Assembly: GCF_002127325.2 (NCBI RefSeq)
Contig: NC_035448.2
Span: forward strand, 86,446,587 to 86,510,586
Length of the DNA stretch: 64,000 bases
Source of the DNA: Helianthus annuus
Taxonomy: Eukaryota; Streptophyta; Magnoliopsida; Asterales; Asteraceae
Reading direction: 5' to 3'
The notes beneath the pieces are model-generated. The model ran no database searches, was not told the origin of the DNA, and saw nothing but the letters and a program-made list of their open reading frames with translations. The translations under genes were made by a program, and so were the position numbers. Positions 11,848 through 24,248 of this stretch are shown in pieces; position 1 is the stretch's first letter; every line of letters begins with the position of its first letter.

Positions 11848-12594
11848 TCGATCCGCGTAACACTTCTGACGGCTTCTAGCTGTCTGAAGGTTTTCACGAA
11901 TCTTCTTGACCTTATCTGTAGTCTCTAGAATGAGTTCAGGTCCAGTAAGCTGAGCTTCACCTATCTCATTCCAGCAGACCGGTGAACGACATTTTCGACC
12001 GTATAAAGCTTCGAAAGGAGCCATGTTGATGCTAGAGTGATAACTATTGTTGTAGGAGAATTCGATCAATGGTAGATGCGAATCCCAACTACCACCAAAG
12101 TCAATCACACAAGCTCTAAGCATATCCTCCAGTGTCTGGATTGTTCTCTCAGATTGACCATCTATCTGCGGATGGTACGCTGAGCTCAAATGAAGTTGAG
12201 TACCCATGGCAGATTGCATGGTTCTCCAAAAGCGAGACGAGAATCGAGCATCTCTGTCAGATATAATGTTCAAAGGAACACCATGTCGAGATACAATCTC
12301 ATCAACATAGATCTTGGCGAGATCGTCAGCAGATAGACTCTCATGGATTGGCAAGAAATGTGCTGACTTTGTAAGACGATCAACAACAACCCAAATGGCG
12401 TCATGACCCTTCTTAGTGCGCGGTAACTTGGTAATGAGATCCATAGAAATGTTTTCCCATTTCCAAACCGGAATCTCTGGTTGCTCCAATAATCCAGAGG
12501 GATGTTGATGTTCTGCCTTAACCTTAAGACAAGTAAGGCATTTTGAAACATATAAGGCAATGTCTTTCTTCATACCCGGCCACCAGTACTGGGT

Positions 12595-12597
12595 TCA
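12595..12597 (-). other. Premature TGA between the integrase zinc-binding residues
   Basis: The frame reads [19 protein letters not shown]. Related elements have Arg here, so CGA to TGA is the simplest change. It separates the HPG part of the zinc module from CLTC and removes the integrase core. Confidence 0.8.
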
Positions 12598-15500
12598 AAG
12601 ATCCTTATACATTTTGTCTGCACCAGGATGAATAGAATAACGAGACTTGTGAGCTTCATCCATTAGCAAGGTGCGAAGATTGTCTATGCTTGGGACCCAC
12701 AAACGTCCCACGTAATAGAAAATCCCAAAATCTCTCAGTTCAAGCTCAGGATTAGTATGACACGGTAATTCTTTACCCATCAAGTCTTGTGCAACACAAG
12801 TATGTTGAGCCTGAATTATGCGGGATTGAATGTCAGATCGAACCTGAACACAGTGAAGCTTGACACGTTCCTTACGACTTAATGCGTCAGCCACGACATT
12901 CGCCTTACCAGGATGGTAGCGAATTTCGCAATCGTAGTCGTTTAGGAGTTCAACCCAACGTCGTTGCCTCATGTTTAGTTCTTTCTGATTGAAGATATGC
13001 TGGAGACTCTTGTGGTCAGTAAACACTACACACTTTGTACCGTAAAGGTAGTGTCTCCAGATTTTGAGAGCAAAGACTACTGCACCTAACTCAAGATCAT
13101 GAGTTGTGTAGTTCTTCTCGTGCACTTTCAGCTGTCTTGATGCATAGGCTATAACTTTGTTTCTTTGCATAAGAACACAGCCAAGGCCTAAGTTGGATGC
13201 ATCACAGTACACGACAAAGTCGTCATTACCCTCGGGCAAAGATAGAATAGGTGCATCACAGAGTTTCTGTTTCAACGTCTGAAAAGCTTCTTCCTGTTTG
13301 GATCCCCACTCAAAAGGTTTGCTTTTCTGAGTTAAAGCAGTGAGAGGAACCGCAATTTTGGAGAAGTTTTCAATGAAACGACGGTAATAACCCGCTAGAC
13401 CAAGAAATGAACGAACCTCGGTAGGAGTAGTAGGAGTATCCCAATCCTTAATCGCACTGATTTTGGCGGGATCTACATGTATACCTTGTTCGTTGACGAT
13501 GTGCCCTAAAAATTGAACTTCCTTAAGCCAGAATTCGCACTTGGAGAATTTGGCGAAAAGCTGTTCTTTCTTTAGAAGCTCCATTGTAAGACGAAGATGT
13601 TGCTCATGAGCAGCTCGAGTCTTAGAATAGATCAGAATATCATCAATAAAGACGATGATGAACTTGTCCAAGTAAGGCTTACAAACCCTATTCATCAAGT
13701 CCATGAAAACAGCTGGAGCATTTGTTAAACCGAAAGGCATAACAGTGAATTCATAGTGACCATAACGCGTACGAAAAGCTGTCTTGGGAATATCTTCTTC
13801 GAGAACTCGAAGTTGATGATACCCAGAACGTAGATCAATCTTTGAAAAGCAAGTAGCACCCTGTAGCTGATCAAAGAGATCATCAATGCGAGGTAGGGGA
13901 TATCGATTCTTGATGGTAAGCTTGTTCAGCTCACGATAATCGATACACATCCTGAAAGATCCATCTTTCTTTTTCACGAATAGGACAGGAGCACCCCAAG
14001 GGGAAAAGCTTGGACGGATGAACCCCTTGTCAGATAGCTCCTGAAGCTGCTTAGATAACTCTTGCATCTCAGACGGTGCAAGACGATAAGGTGATTTAGC
14101 AATGGGATTTGCGCCAGGTACAAGATCAATGCGGAACTCAACTTGGCGCACAGGGGGTAAACCATGTAATTCTTCAGGAAATACCTCTGGATAATCCCGA
14201 ACAACAGGGATATCTTGGATTGTCTTACCCTTGCCTTTATCCTCTACGACATGTGCTAAGAAAGCAACATACTTCTTGCGTAGATATTTGCGGGCTTGGG
14301 TACAGGACATAAGCTTAAGACCACTGACGGGTTTCTCCCCATGAACTTCTAAGGTCTCACCAGTCGAAAGCGGTATACGGACCAACTTCTCAAAACATAC
14401 CACCTCAGCATGGTACTTCGATAACCAATCCATTCCTACTATAACATCAAAGCTCCCGAGTTGCATCGGTGTGAGGTCGATAGGGAAAAGATGGTTATTG
14501 AGATTCAACTGGCAATTTCGAAGAACAGAGTCGAGTACAATAGGTTCACCACTAGCTACTTCTACTGTCAAGGGCTTTCCTAGTTTTGTTCTAGTCATCG
14601 CAAGCAAAGGCTCAAATGTTAAGGACACAAAACTCTTATCGGCACCCGAATCAAATAGAACAGAAGCAGGATGGTTGTTAACAAGGAACGTACCGTTCAC
14701 CACTTCGTTATCTGCGCGAGCCTCATTGGCATTCAGATTGAAAGCTCTACCACGAGCCGGTGCCTGATTTGTGTTTGCCAACCTCGGGCAGTTGTTCCTG
14801 TAGTGGGTCAGATCCCCACAATTAAAACATGAACCAGGCGGAAAGTGAGGTCGTGCAGGATTCTGGGCAGGGTTTTGTGCAGCTGGGTTCTGATTAGGAA
14901 CAAAACGACAGGTATTCGCAAGATGACCAGACTTGCCACAATTCGTGTAGATACGGCATTGCATCTGTGGCTGGTGGTGGCTGTTACATTTATTGCACAG
15001 GGGTGCATTACCAGCATACTGCCTCTTGGCAGCAGGTTGTGCAACCTGATTCTGCGCTGCCTGATTAGGGGCAGTCTGGTTTGTCTGAGTAGTGACAGCA
15101 AAATTCTTGGAAGCCTTACGCTTCCTTGATTTCTTAGAAGACTCAGCAGCCTTGTTGCCCTTACTCTCCTTGGTGCTATCAGACTGTTTCTGCTTTTTGT
15201 CACCTTTCCTGTGGAGTTTACCCTTGTTGATCTGCGATTCGGTAAGGGTAGCAGCTAGCTCAATGGCCTGTCGGACGGTAGTAGGGTGACTGCCAGTTAC
15301 AATATCCTGAACAGGATCTGGCAACCCGTCTATGTACCTCTCAATAGCCTTATCCAAAGGCGTGACCATAGTCGGACAGAGCAAGCTTAACTCCTCATAT
15401 CTGTCAGTGTAAGCCCGGTGTTCACCACTGACTTGCTTCAGATCTTTGAACTCATCTTCGAGTGCCCTCTGCTTGTGTCGAGGACAGAATTCTCTCATCA

Positions 15501-15888
15501 TGAGAGTCCTGAGTTCCTCCCAAGTCTGACCCAAAGCAACATCAGCACCTCTATCTCTCATTACCCCATTCCACCAGGTAAGAGCCCTCTTTTGAAATAC
15601 ACTCGAAGCAAACTCGACCTTGCGATTGTTCGGACACTGAACATGGCGAAATGTGCTCTCAAGACTCTCAAACCACTGGAGAAGCCCAGTTGCTCCTTCA
15701 GTACCACTAAACTTGAGTGGTTTAGCCGAGTTAAACTGTTTAAAGTTGCATGGAGCAGGTGCATTAACATTGTTATTGGTGGCTTGGTTTATTTGAGTTA
15801 TGAGACCAGGTAGCATAGCAGCCATATGTTGTGCTATAACAGCTGCCAGTTCGGCATCAGGTTGAGGAACGTTACGTCGAGGAGGCAT

Positions 15889-16452
15889 TCTAAAAGAGGA
15901 AACATGAGAGAAAACGAGTGAGATGAGGTGATGAAAATGAGATAACAATAAAATCGACAAAAAGCAAGGAAGGTGGTCATTTGTTTGTTACCACAAAGCA
16001 AACAAACAACACACGGTGACATATCAAAGTAAATGAGTCATAATAATGTATCACCGAAGATATGCTCGCCTATAAGTGAACACTCACCCCAAGAGTTCCC
16101 AGGTAAGAGTGACTGGTCCGATACTGCGGATTTGTACGAACACTCTAGCCTTAGACAGAAAACTCAGGGTACAGGCATTCACTCTTCCAGTTTGCACGTG
16201 TTCACATTATTTAGACCCAAAACTTTGACGGGATTTTGAAAATTGGAAGGCACGAGGCCAAAAAGAAATCATCTAAGGATAGATGATTGATTTCAAAATC
16301 ATTTTGGAAAATTGTGTTCAAGTTTTGGTAATCACCTAAGGATAGGTGACGTGTATTGTTTTAAGATCTAAACACAAGTAAACTTGTGTTAGGGTCCTAA
16401 AGTTATAGTCTAGGTCAAAGCATTGCTAATAACCTAATTCCCTATAACCATT
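15889..16452 (-). other. Leader between primer site and gag, element B
   Basis: No coding sequence of note. On the - strand the last 30 bases before gag are pyrimidine rich and end TTTCCTCTTTTAG, a good 3' splice-site context at 15890-15891. Similar leaders occur in elements A and C. Confidence 0.6.
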
Positions 16453-16466
16453 GGCTCTGATACCAA
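16453..16466 (-). promoter_or_regulatory. Primer binding site (tRNA-iMet type), element B
   Basis: The - strand reads TTGGTATCAGAGCC, complementary to the 3' end of plant initiator tRNA-Met, six bases inside the 5' LTR that begins at 16473. Confidence 0.85.
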
Positions 16467-18941
16467 CTCTTCTGTCACACCGTGGCCGCGTAAAACAACA
16501 AACCGCGGCGGAAACGCCGGGGAGGTGAGTGGCGACAGAATTATTGTTTCAACAACCATGGCAATTAAAGTTATGTATTATTAAAATTTAAAGTTACATT
16601 TTCTTTGAGTTCAACTAAAACTACATAATAACTGTCTTTTAAGTCACTAAGGCCCGAGTCCGCCTTAGTGTAGCACAAACACCCTTATGCATTAGCACCT
16701 GAAACACATGTAAAAATAGGTACGTCAGCATAAAAATGCCTGTGAGATACATAGGTTTTGTTTATGCAGATTCATGACTTGTATTTGAAAGAAGTGTTTA
16801 ATAAAGTGTAGTCATGAATCTTATAAAATGTTTTCCTTTGTAAAACCATGTGAAAATCAATGAAAATCAAATGATAATGAATGAACAATGCATGGTTAAA
16901 TAAATAACCAAGTGAAAATGAGTTTGTATAAATATGTGTAATTTGTAGGACAACGTCATGTTTTTGTATAAAATGTTTCATATCTTGTCCAAGTGGTTTA
17001 TATAACGCAACGATGTGTAATACGATAAAAGCACTTATATATAGGAAGTACCAGCGGCGTATCCACCATGCTTTTATCATATAACACATAGCCCCGTTAC
17101 ATAAGTCACTTATCAATAACCAACCCAAATGTCTTGTTCCATGTCAAAAATATGTATGTGTAAACCGTGTACAATGTCATGTGTATCATGTATAACCAAT
17201 GAAATGCATAGCAAGTAGGAAATCATCTACTTAACTATGTAATGATGTCTATTGTGAAAACAAATGTCATGTATGGTGAATAACTAGAAGTTACTCAACC
17301 CCATAGAAAATGTACAAAACATGTTTTTGAATAAACCTAAGTTTAAATCAAATGTTATGCTTTGCAGAAAAACAATGCTTTATGATTACAAACATTTATG
17401 CAGTAATGTTAATCGCATACATTCAAGCCTTGAGACTGTGGCAACAAACCCTTAAACGAATTAAAGGTTCATCTAAAGTTATGTAGTCGGATTCTGTCAT
17501 CCCCAACTTCCAAACAAACCTAGGAAGTCGGAAACGGGAGTTGTCAATTCCTATGGTACCATTACATAAGTCCGAGCGGCGTGATCAATGTTAATGAATG
17601 TATTATTGTCCCGATTAAACACACCAAATGTCATAACCAATGTAGCATGTGAAAACCATGTACTAGGAATGCTAAGTAAACATGCCTAGTAGAAATGTTC
17701 ATGTAAAACAATGTGCTAGCATGCTCAGTAACATACATAGCAGAAATGTCATGTAAAACAATGTGTTCCATATGCTAAGTAAACATATGCAACAAATGTG
17801 TAACAAATCAATGTGCTAGCATGCTTGACATACATAGCAAAACACAATGGAAAGCATGTACTATATATGTACTAGGTGAAAGTAGCATGTTTATGTCATA
17901 AAAGCATGAATGCACGAAAGTAACATGTATGTACATGTGTATCACCCCAAAATATTTGAAAACGGTAAAAGAGGGGAACTATGTACTCACTTGGGATTGC
18001 TAATTAGTCTTGAGAATAAGACCAATTTAAGCTCCAAGGGTCACGGAATCAACCGGCACCTAGTATAGGTAACTATGTTAATAAACGGCCCTAAATCGGG
18101 AGATAGGATAGAATGAGGTTCTATAAATCAAATGAGTAGTTGAACTCATATGGTATGATTTAATAGTCCCAACATTCTGATTGGAAAGCCTACCTAAGTG
18201 CTTTTGACCCGTTTCGACACATTATGGTAACATAAGCTACTATAAGGCGTCGTTAGCGAAAAACTATGTCCGGATGGTTAACTATGTGCTATGCCAAGAC
18301 TTACATGCCCAATAATCCCTAAACATGTTACTAAATCAGATTACATGTCAAAAATATGTTCACATAATCAAAATACGGATTTTAGCTTCAAAAGGGCATT
18401 TTGGTCATTTCCTATGGGCATACAAGCTAACTAGCAAATGACTAACCAATCCTATGTGATCATAAGGTATAACCTCAGAGGTTATTCCCTATGTAACTAT
18501 GATCAATAACTAAGCTTGGTCGGATCCTAAAGATCGACCAAACGGGTCGGGTTCGGAAGTATAAGCGGTTGTTTAGACTGCTTAACTTACGACCCTAAAC
18601 AAGCACAAACTAATAGTGTCGAGTTAGACATGTCAAAACATGTCTAACCTACTGATTTGGTATCAAAACAAAGTGTTTGATACCCTAAAGTAGTTCCGTT
18701 GCAAAATGCGTGCTAAAACGCATTTTGACCGAAACTTTGACTCGACACTACAACTAGCTAACGTGGTAATCAGCGGTTATAATCACGAAGGATTATAACT
18801 ATCGTGATTACAATCACGTTTCAAAGTTCAATTGAACTTTGACTTGACCAATTAATGGTCAAAACCGAAAGTCAAACTGTTGGCCAAACGTTTGACTTTC
18901 TGCACTACATAAGGAAAAAGTCAATAAAAGAATGAAAGAAT

Positions 18942-18948
18942 GCTCACT
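18942..18948 (-). promoter_or_regulatory. Candidate 5' splice site in element B leader
   Basis: On the - strand ACCCTTA is followed by GTGAGC, about 120 bp downstream of the TATA box. Elements A and C have GTAAGT at the homologous position. Together with the acceptor at 15890 it would define an intron of about 3.05 kb that removes the primer site. Confidence 0.4.
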
Positions 18949-19067
18949 AAGGGTCCTTGCTATCTTTTCTACAAGAAAACAAAGTCCCAATTGCTTGAGA
19001 GAGAGCTCCTAAGCAGATTGAAGAGAGGAGAAATGAGAATGAGCAATGAAATGAGAAGGGAGCATGG

Positions 19068-19077
19068 CTATTTATAG
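19068..19077 (-). promoter_or_regulatory. TATA box of element B promoter LTR
   Basis: On the - strand CTATAAATAG is followed by CCATGCTCCCTTCTCATTTC, a strong plant core promoter context. A second TATATATAAG-like stretch (near 17037-17045) lies closer to the LTR end and is a weaker alternative. Confidence 0.65.
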
Positions 19078-19269
19078 TTGTTGTGAAGTAACAAGATCAT
19101 AACAAGTGTTTTGATTAGCCATTAAGCAATGAATCACAACCATACACTTGTTACAAGCAGGTTAAAAGCCTTGGTGACCACTTAACTTGCTCAACACACC
19201 ATAAATTTACCATAACAGCCCCTAAAGATCAAACAGAATGCTAAAAACCAACTTCTGGTCGCTGGGCAT

Positions 19270-19308
19270 CCCTTACGGTCCGTAAGGGACTCCTTACGGT
19301 CCGTAAGG
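19270..19308. repeat. Paired dyad CCTTACGG-T-CCGTAAGG, element B right LTR
   Basis: Both dyads are perfect and identical to the left-LTR pair, about 195 bp upstream of the TATA box in the transcriptional sense. Confidence 0.85.
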
Positions 19309-20159
19309 CCCCTGCAGATCAGCATTTTTTGCTTTTTGACAGCTTTGGCCCCTGCACTTGTTTGAGTTCATTTCAGGCACTTTTGACACCCGTTAAGCCA
19401 TTTTCAAGGCTCCACAAGGTCAATAAAGTTTAGGGGACTCAAAATATGCTTTGAAAACTCACGGATGTCGGCTCGTTGATCGTACGGTTGCGTTGTTCGG
19501 CTAATTACAACGGAAATCGTAACGAGCGCGAAAACGATCCAAATTGCGAAACGAATGGAATTTTTGCATGACGATCACTAAAATAAAAATATTTTAGTGT
19601 GTACAAAAATTTTGGATGTCCAGATGTGGTCAGAACGTAAGATACGCGCGAAAATGCAAACTTACGCCGTTTTTGACACTTTTAGTCCCTGTAAGATCAT
19701 ATAAGCATGTTTTCTCACACCGAACCTATCAAAGCTTATTTCTAAGCCATATTTAGGTTATATATGATATGTTTAACTTATGATCAAGTTTCGGACTGTA
19801 CGTTGCCCTACGAAAAGGTATACTTTTGCAAGTTGACGCAAATAGTCCCTGAGAGCGAATAAACTTGTTTTTGCCATACCAAAGTCTTTAAAACTTATTT
19901 CTAAGTTATGTAAAGGTTATTTAAGGTATGTTAAGTTTATGATGATGTTCCGGAGTGTTTGTCGCGTTAAACTGATCGTGTTAACGCATCAGTTCGCGTA
20001 TAACTTTCCAGAAAGCGATATAGAGTTCAAAATCGATCAAAAATCAACACAGGCACAAAACCAAACATAAATGACAAACATTGGGATCAAAACACACTGT
20101 TTTATTAATATTGTATTGTTCAGAGTTTGTAAAATGATATCAGAAGCACAGATGTCACA

Positions 20160-21199
20160 ATCTAAGCCGTACAAGTGAGCACATGGTATTTGGATACCAT
20201 GGGCCCTTAAAAACCATCAAAAATAGCCCATAGATTGATGAAAAACCATTAGCAAAGGTGTGGAACAGCTGGAACAAGCTGGAAACCAATTCTGCTGATC
20301 TGGGACATGCTTACGGACCGTAAGCAAAGGTCCATACGGACCGTAAGGACCTTGCAGGTCAGCAACTTTCAAAATTGGCAGTTTTGGTCCCTGCAGCCCC
20401 AAAACTTGGTATTTGATGCATTTTTGACACGTTTAAGCCCCGTTAACCCCATTTCAAAGCTCTAAAATGAAGTTACAGCATAGGGAACTTAAAATGTGCT
20501 CAAAAATATCTTGGATGTCGGTTCGTTTGGTCGTACGGTTGCGTTGTTCGGTTAATTACGACGGAATGCGCATAAACGCGAAAAACGATCCAAATTGCGC
20601 GACGAATGGATTTTTCTTATGCCAAACACTAAAATAAAATATTTTAATGCTTAGATAAATGTTTGGAAGTCCGGAAGTATTCAGAATGTAAAATATGCGC
20701 GAAAATGCAAACTTATGCACTTTTTGACGTTTTTAGTCCCTGAATGAGTATAAAGTTTATTTTTGCGCACCAAACACCTCAAAGCCTATTTCTAAGCTAT
20801 GTAGAGGATATTTAGGGCATATTTAACTTATGATCAAGTTCCGGAAGGTCTGTTACAATACAAATTGACATACTTTCGCAGTTTGTCGAATTTAGTCCCT
20901 GTAAGCGAATAAACTTGATTTCGGCATACCAAACCATCCAAAACTTATTTCTAAGTTATGTAAGGGTTATTTAAGGTATGTTAAGCCTATTTCACTATTC
21001 CGAATTGTTTGTTGCATTCAACTGGTTATATTTACGCATCAGATCGCGTATAACCTTCCAGAAAGCGATTTAAGGCCCGAAATCGAACAAGAATCAATAT
21101 GTGCAAACGATACACATATTTATACAAATCCCAAGTATGAAATACAATATTTCATTGGTTTGGTATTTTTTTGACGGTTGAAGTGACCCAGGTGTCACA
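20160..21199 (-). repeat. Left (3') LTR of element A, second segment
   Basis: It begins with the right copy of B's duplication (ATCTA, 20160-20164) and continues A's LTR to its end GGTGTCACA at 21199. It matches 26521-27551 closely. It carries the paired dyads at 20309-20348 (GCTTACGGACCGTAAGC and CATACGGACCGTAAGG). Confidence 0.85.
20309..20348. repeat. Paired dyad with CGG-A-CCG core, element A left LTR
   Basis: GCTTACGGACCGTAAGC is a perfect 8 bp dyad around A. The second unit is imperfect on one arm. The right-LTR copies at 26661-26700 have decayed at their CpG positions. Confidence 0.8.
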
Positions 21200-21220
21200 G
21201 TCTCCCCTACTTCAGGAAAT
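21200..21220 (-). promoter_or_regulatory. Polypurine tract of element A
   Basis: On the - strand CCTGAAGTAGGGGAGAC precedes the LTR. It matches the B tract together with the adjoining AAATTTCGGGACGAAATTT, which in B encodes the last residues of pol. The pol-less element therefore kept the extreme 3' end of a parental element. Confidence 0.75.
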
Positions 21221-21289
21221 TTCGTCCCGAAATTTATTTAGAGGAAACTTGTGAGGGCTTGAAACATGAAGTTGAAAAGATCAAAACAA

Positions 21290-21800
21290 TAATCCTGTGG
21301 TGATTTAACTAGACTTCAATAGAGTCTCTTTAACTAGGTCACCAAAGGATCTTTTTAACTAGATTAACAAACTATCTCTTGAACTAGACCACCCGAGGGC
21401 CTCTTTAACTATATCAACACATGACATCTTTAACTAGATTGCCGAACCAATCTCTTTAACTAGATCAACGAATGATCTCTTTAACTAGACCACCAGAGGG
21501 CCTCTTTAACTATATCAACGCATGATATCTTTAACTAGATTGCCGAACCAATCTCTTTAACTAGATCAACGAATGATCTCTTTAACTAGACCACCAAAGG
21601 GCCTCTTTAACTATATCAACGCATGATATCTTTAACTAGATTGCTGAATCAATCTCTTTAACTAGATCAAAAATGATCTCTTTAACTAAACTACCCAAGA
21701 GGAATCTTTAATTACATCAACAGAGGATGTCTTTAACTAGATTGACGAATCAATCTCTTTAACTAAACTACTCAAGAGGAATCTTCAATTACATCAACAC
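21290..21800. repeat. Tandem repeat of about 101 bp inside element A
   Basis: The unit repeats at 21380, 21481, 21582 and, degenerate, about 21682. Each unit consists of about four 25 bp sub-units built on CTCTTTAACTAGA. I see no open frame. It lies between the polypurine tract and the conserved non-coding block. Confidence 0.8.
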
Positions 21801-22579
21801 ATGATGTCTTTAAACTTTGGAATAGTACTTTATAATCCAAGGGTTTTAACTATAACATTGAAGCTCATTAAGGATTGAGGTAGTATCTTTTGATATCCTA
21901 CTATGAATCCCTTATACGAAGATATGGAAGATTCTACGAGGATTTGGATAACAAAAAAATTTGGATCACAAAAACACAAAAAGGAAGCACATAAGCACAA
22001 AATCACATAATTGTTTAATTTTGACTTTTAAGTTGTTATCTTTGGACGCGGATATTTAAAGTACACTAGGAATCCAATCCGTGGATTTCATTTGGCACTT
22101 TAATCATTATCAAGAATCTATCTATAAAGATAGAATGATCTACCAAAAATTCGATTTCGTTTTCAAGCAAACGCAATATTCGAATTAAGGTATAATAATA
22201 TACGGAAATACCCTTGGGTACCCTATTAAGAATTTATAGTGGTATTTTGGGTATCCGTACAGAGTTGTAACTTGCGCCTTGTACTTCATTTCTTTGGGAG
22301 AAACGAGTACTTAGGGTTTTCGTGGGAAAACGCAAGAGATTATAAAATAGAAAGATTTTGGGGGTAGTATGTTCTTCAAGGAATACGGCTCCTTGATTGT
22401 CGGTATTTGAAGGGGATACGTTGTTTATACATGCCATCACATTTGTACATTGCAATGTAAAATAAAAAGATTTTATTTATAAACAACAACAATTGTTTCA
22501 TGGACCTTGACAATAAAAGAAAATAATACATAATGCTTGGTTATTTCTATACAATATTGTCTCCTAGTCGGTCCGATGC
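21801..22579 (-). other. Non-coding block shared by elements A and C
   Basis: From about 21820 to gag this block closely matches 56515-57265 in element C, for example 'ATCCTACTATGAATCCCTTA' near 21895 against 'ATCCTACTATAAATCCTTTA' near 56593. It encodes nothing I recognise. A short frame starting MQC (22455-22234) has a partial counterpart in C. Its conservation in two pol-less elements suggests a cis role or simply common origin. Confidence 0.6.
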
Positions 22580-23675
22580 TCATCCTTGCGCTGGATTCGC
22601 ATTAGCAATCTTTGGGCAATTTCTTCGGAAATGGCCCATTTCACCACAGTTGAAGCAAGAACCTGGGGGAAAACGAGCTTGAGCAGGATTTACTTGAGGT
22701 TGGTTTGGACCACCTTGTCTTGGGGTAAATCGACAAGCATTTTCCAGGTGACCGAGTCGCCCACATGATGCACACAAAACGACACTGTAGGTGAGCTAAG
22801 TGGTGTGCATTACATTTGTTGCATATCGGTGCAGTACCGGCATAAGGTTTCCTTGCAGGAGGTGGAGCTGGTTGGTTAAGGGTATTTGGGTTGGGTTGTG
22901 CAGCAATTGCATAATTTTGCAAAGCCTTATGCTTCTTAGAGGGTTCGGTTTCGCTTTCCTTGGTTTCCTCCTGAACATTAGCTGTTTGTTTCTTGTCACC
23001 TTTCCGGAAAAGTTTGCACTTTCTGATCTGAGATTCGGTTAGGGTCGCAGATAATTCAATGGCCTGTCTTACTGTGGTAGGATTACTACCAGTAACAATG
23101 TCCTGAACTGAGTCAGGGAGACCATCAATGTATTTCTCGATTACCTTATCCAAAGGCGTAACCATGGAAGGACACAACAAGCTCAGCTCCTCATATCAAT
23201 CAGTGTAGGCTCGATGCTCACTGCTATCTTGCTTAAGATCGTCGAATTCCCTTTCCAGGGCCCTGATCTCATGACGAGGACAGAATTCCTTCATCATCAG
23301 AGCTCGAAGCTCTTCCCATGTTTGAGCTAGTGCCACATCGGCACCCCTATCTCTCATTACACCATTCCACCATGTCAAAGCCCGCTTTTCGAAGACACTA
23401 GATGCGAAATCTACCTTTCGCTCGTTTGGGCATTGAACATGTCTGAAGGTGCTCTCTAGACTCTCGAACCATTGCAGAAGTGCAGTCGCTCCTTGAGACC
23501 CAGAAAACTTTGATGGCTTAGCTGAGTTGAACGTCTTGAAGTTACAAGGGGCATTATTGTTGTTGAGAGCTTGATTGCATTGAGCAACGATGTTCGGGAT
23601 TGCAGCACTCATTTGCTACGTAATGATAGCTGCCAGTTCTTCATGAGGTATCTGATTGTCGCATCGTGGAGGCAT
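22580..23675 (-). pseudogene. Element A gag, truncated family form with lesions
   Basis: It starts MPPRC at 23675 after a TTTCCCTTTTAG acceptor-like context. The capsid domain is clear ([30 protein letters not shown]). Lesions: a TAG at codon ~20, where B has a Gln-His, a TGA at 23196-23198 in the [11 protein letters not shown] motif where Arg is expected, and a frameshift near 22778 between the zinc knuckles. The second knuckle CFNCGEMGHFRRNC is intact. The frame ends right after it (NANPAQG, stop at 22580), exactly as in element C, so the short gag is a family property and not damage. Confidence 0.8.
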
Positions 23676-24234
23676 TCTAAAAGGGAAACAAGAGAGAGAA
23701 ACAAGTGAAACGGCATTGGGTAAGAATAGGAAATTACCGACCAAAAGCATGGTCGATGGTCATTTGTTTGAACAACGAAGCAAACAAACGACACACAAAG
23801 GCTGAATCAAAGTAAATAGGTCCTCTTGATGTATCGCGAAGACATACTCGCCTATAAGTGGACACTCACCGCAAGAGTTCCCAGGTAAGAGTGACTGGTC
23901 CGATACTGCGGATTTGTACGAACACTCTAGCCTTAGACAGAAAACTCAGAGTACAGGCACCCACTCTTCCAGTTTGCACGTGTTCACATTATTTAGACCC
24001 AAACTTTGACGAGATTTTGAAAACTTTAAAGGTTCGAAACCTTATAATATATCACCCTAGAACAGATGATTAGTTTTCAAAGCAGATCAAATTTATGTTC
24101 TTGTTGTGGTTGTCACCTAAGGATAAGTGACGGTATTGTTTTAAAATCTAAACACAAGAATCTTATGTTAGGGTCCTAGGAAGGTTATAGTCTAGGTCAA
24201 AGCATTACTAATAACCTAATTCTCTATAACCATT
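23676..24234 (-). other. Leader of element A between primer site and gag
   Basis: Non-coding. It is similar in sequence to the leaders of B and C, for example the shared 'CCAGGTAAGAGTGACTGGTC' near 23880. On the - strand it ends in CTTGTTTCCCTTTTAG directly before gag. Confidence 0.55.
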
Positions 24235-24248
24235 GGCTCTGATACCAA
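24235..24248 (-). promoter_or_regulatory. Primer binding site (tRNA-iMet type), element A
   Basis: TTGGTATCAGAGCC on the - strand, six bases inside the 5' LTR start at 24255. Confidence 0.85.

Larger units (their letters stand above)
11368..15888 (-). pseudogene. Element B gag-pol polyprotein with three in-frame TGA stops
   Basis: One frame of about 1506 codons starts at ATG 15888 (MPPRRN). A splice-acceptor-like CCTCTTTTAG ends two bases before this ATG, and an upstream in-frame ATG at 15960 lies in the leader. Order: gag capsid (residues about 45-190, [13 protein letters not shown]), a basic linker, and two zinc knuckles. The first has lost its first Cys ([14 protein letters not shown]); the second, [14 protein letters not shown], is intact. 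Next come aspartic protease (LFDSGA, about 412), RT (FIDDILIYS), RNase H (VYCDAS, TDHKSL), integrase with the CLTC zinc pair and D,D,E residues ([26 protein letters not shown]), and a chromodomain-like tail (RGPEFTWEREDQMKAKYPHLF region). Stops interrupt at 12595, 11845 and 11506. All domains are present, so only point lesions disable it. Confidence 0.85.
7665..20159 (-). mobile_element. Element B: full-length Tekay-like Ty3/gypsy chromovirus (12.5 kb)
   Basis: LTRs at 7665-11355 (3691 bp) and 16473-20159 (3687 bp) enclose a 5.1 kb internal region. That region holds one gag-pol frame on the - strand, a tRNA-iMet primer site at 16453 and a polypurine tract next to 11356. By eye there are only about ten differences in the first 650 bp of the two LTRs, so the insertion is much younger than its host. 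It lies wholly inside element A's left LTR. Confidence 0.9.
16473..20159 (-). repeat. Right (5') LTR of element B
   Basis: Near-identical to 7665-11355. Visible differences include CACCGTGG against CACCCCGG near the start and a 2 bp indel near 16857. This is the promoter-bearing copy: dyad pair at 19270-19308, TATA at 19068-19077, donor-like GTGAGC at 18942-18947. Confidence 0.9.

Noticed and set aside
12270..12560. Other-frame ORFs across element B's pol (for example 13974-14204, 14808-15203, 15418-15813)
   Set aside because: Shadows of the gag-pol frame.
16453..16466. tRNA gene at the TGGTATCAGAGC motifs
   Set aside because: Only the primer-binding complement of the tRNA 3' end is present; no cloverleaf or A/B boxes.
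21290..21800. Could the 101 bp array (or the 55 and 105 bp arrays) be CRISPR?
   Set aside because: Units are contiguous tandem copies without unique spacers, in a plant retrotransposon.
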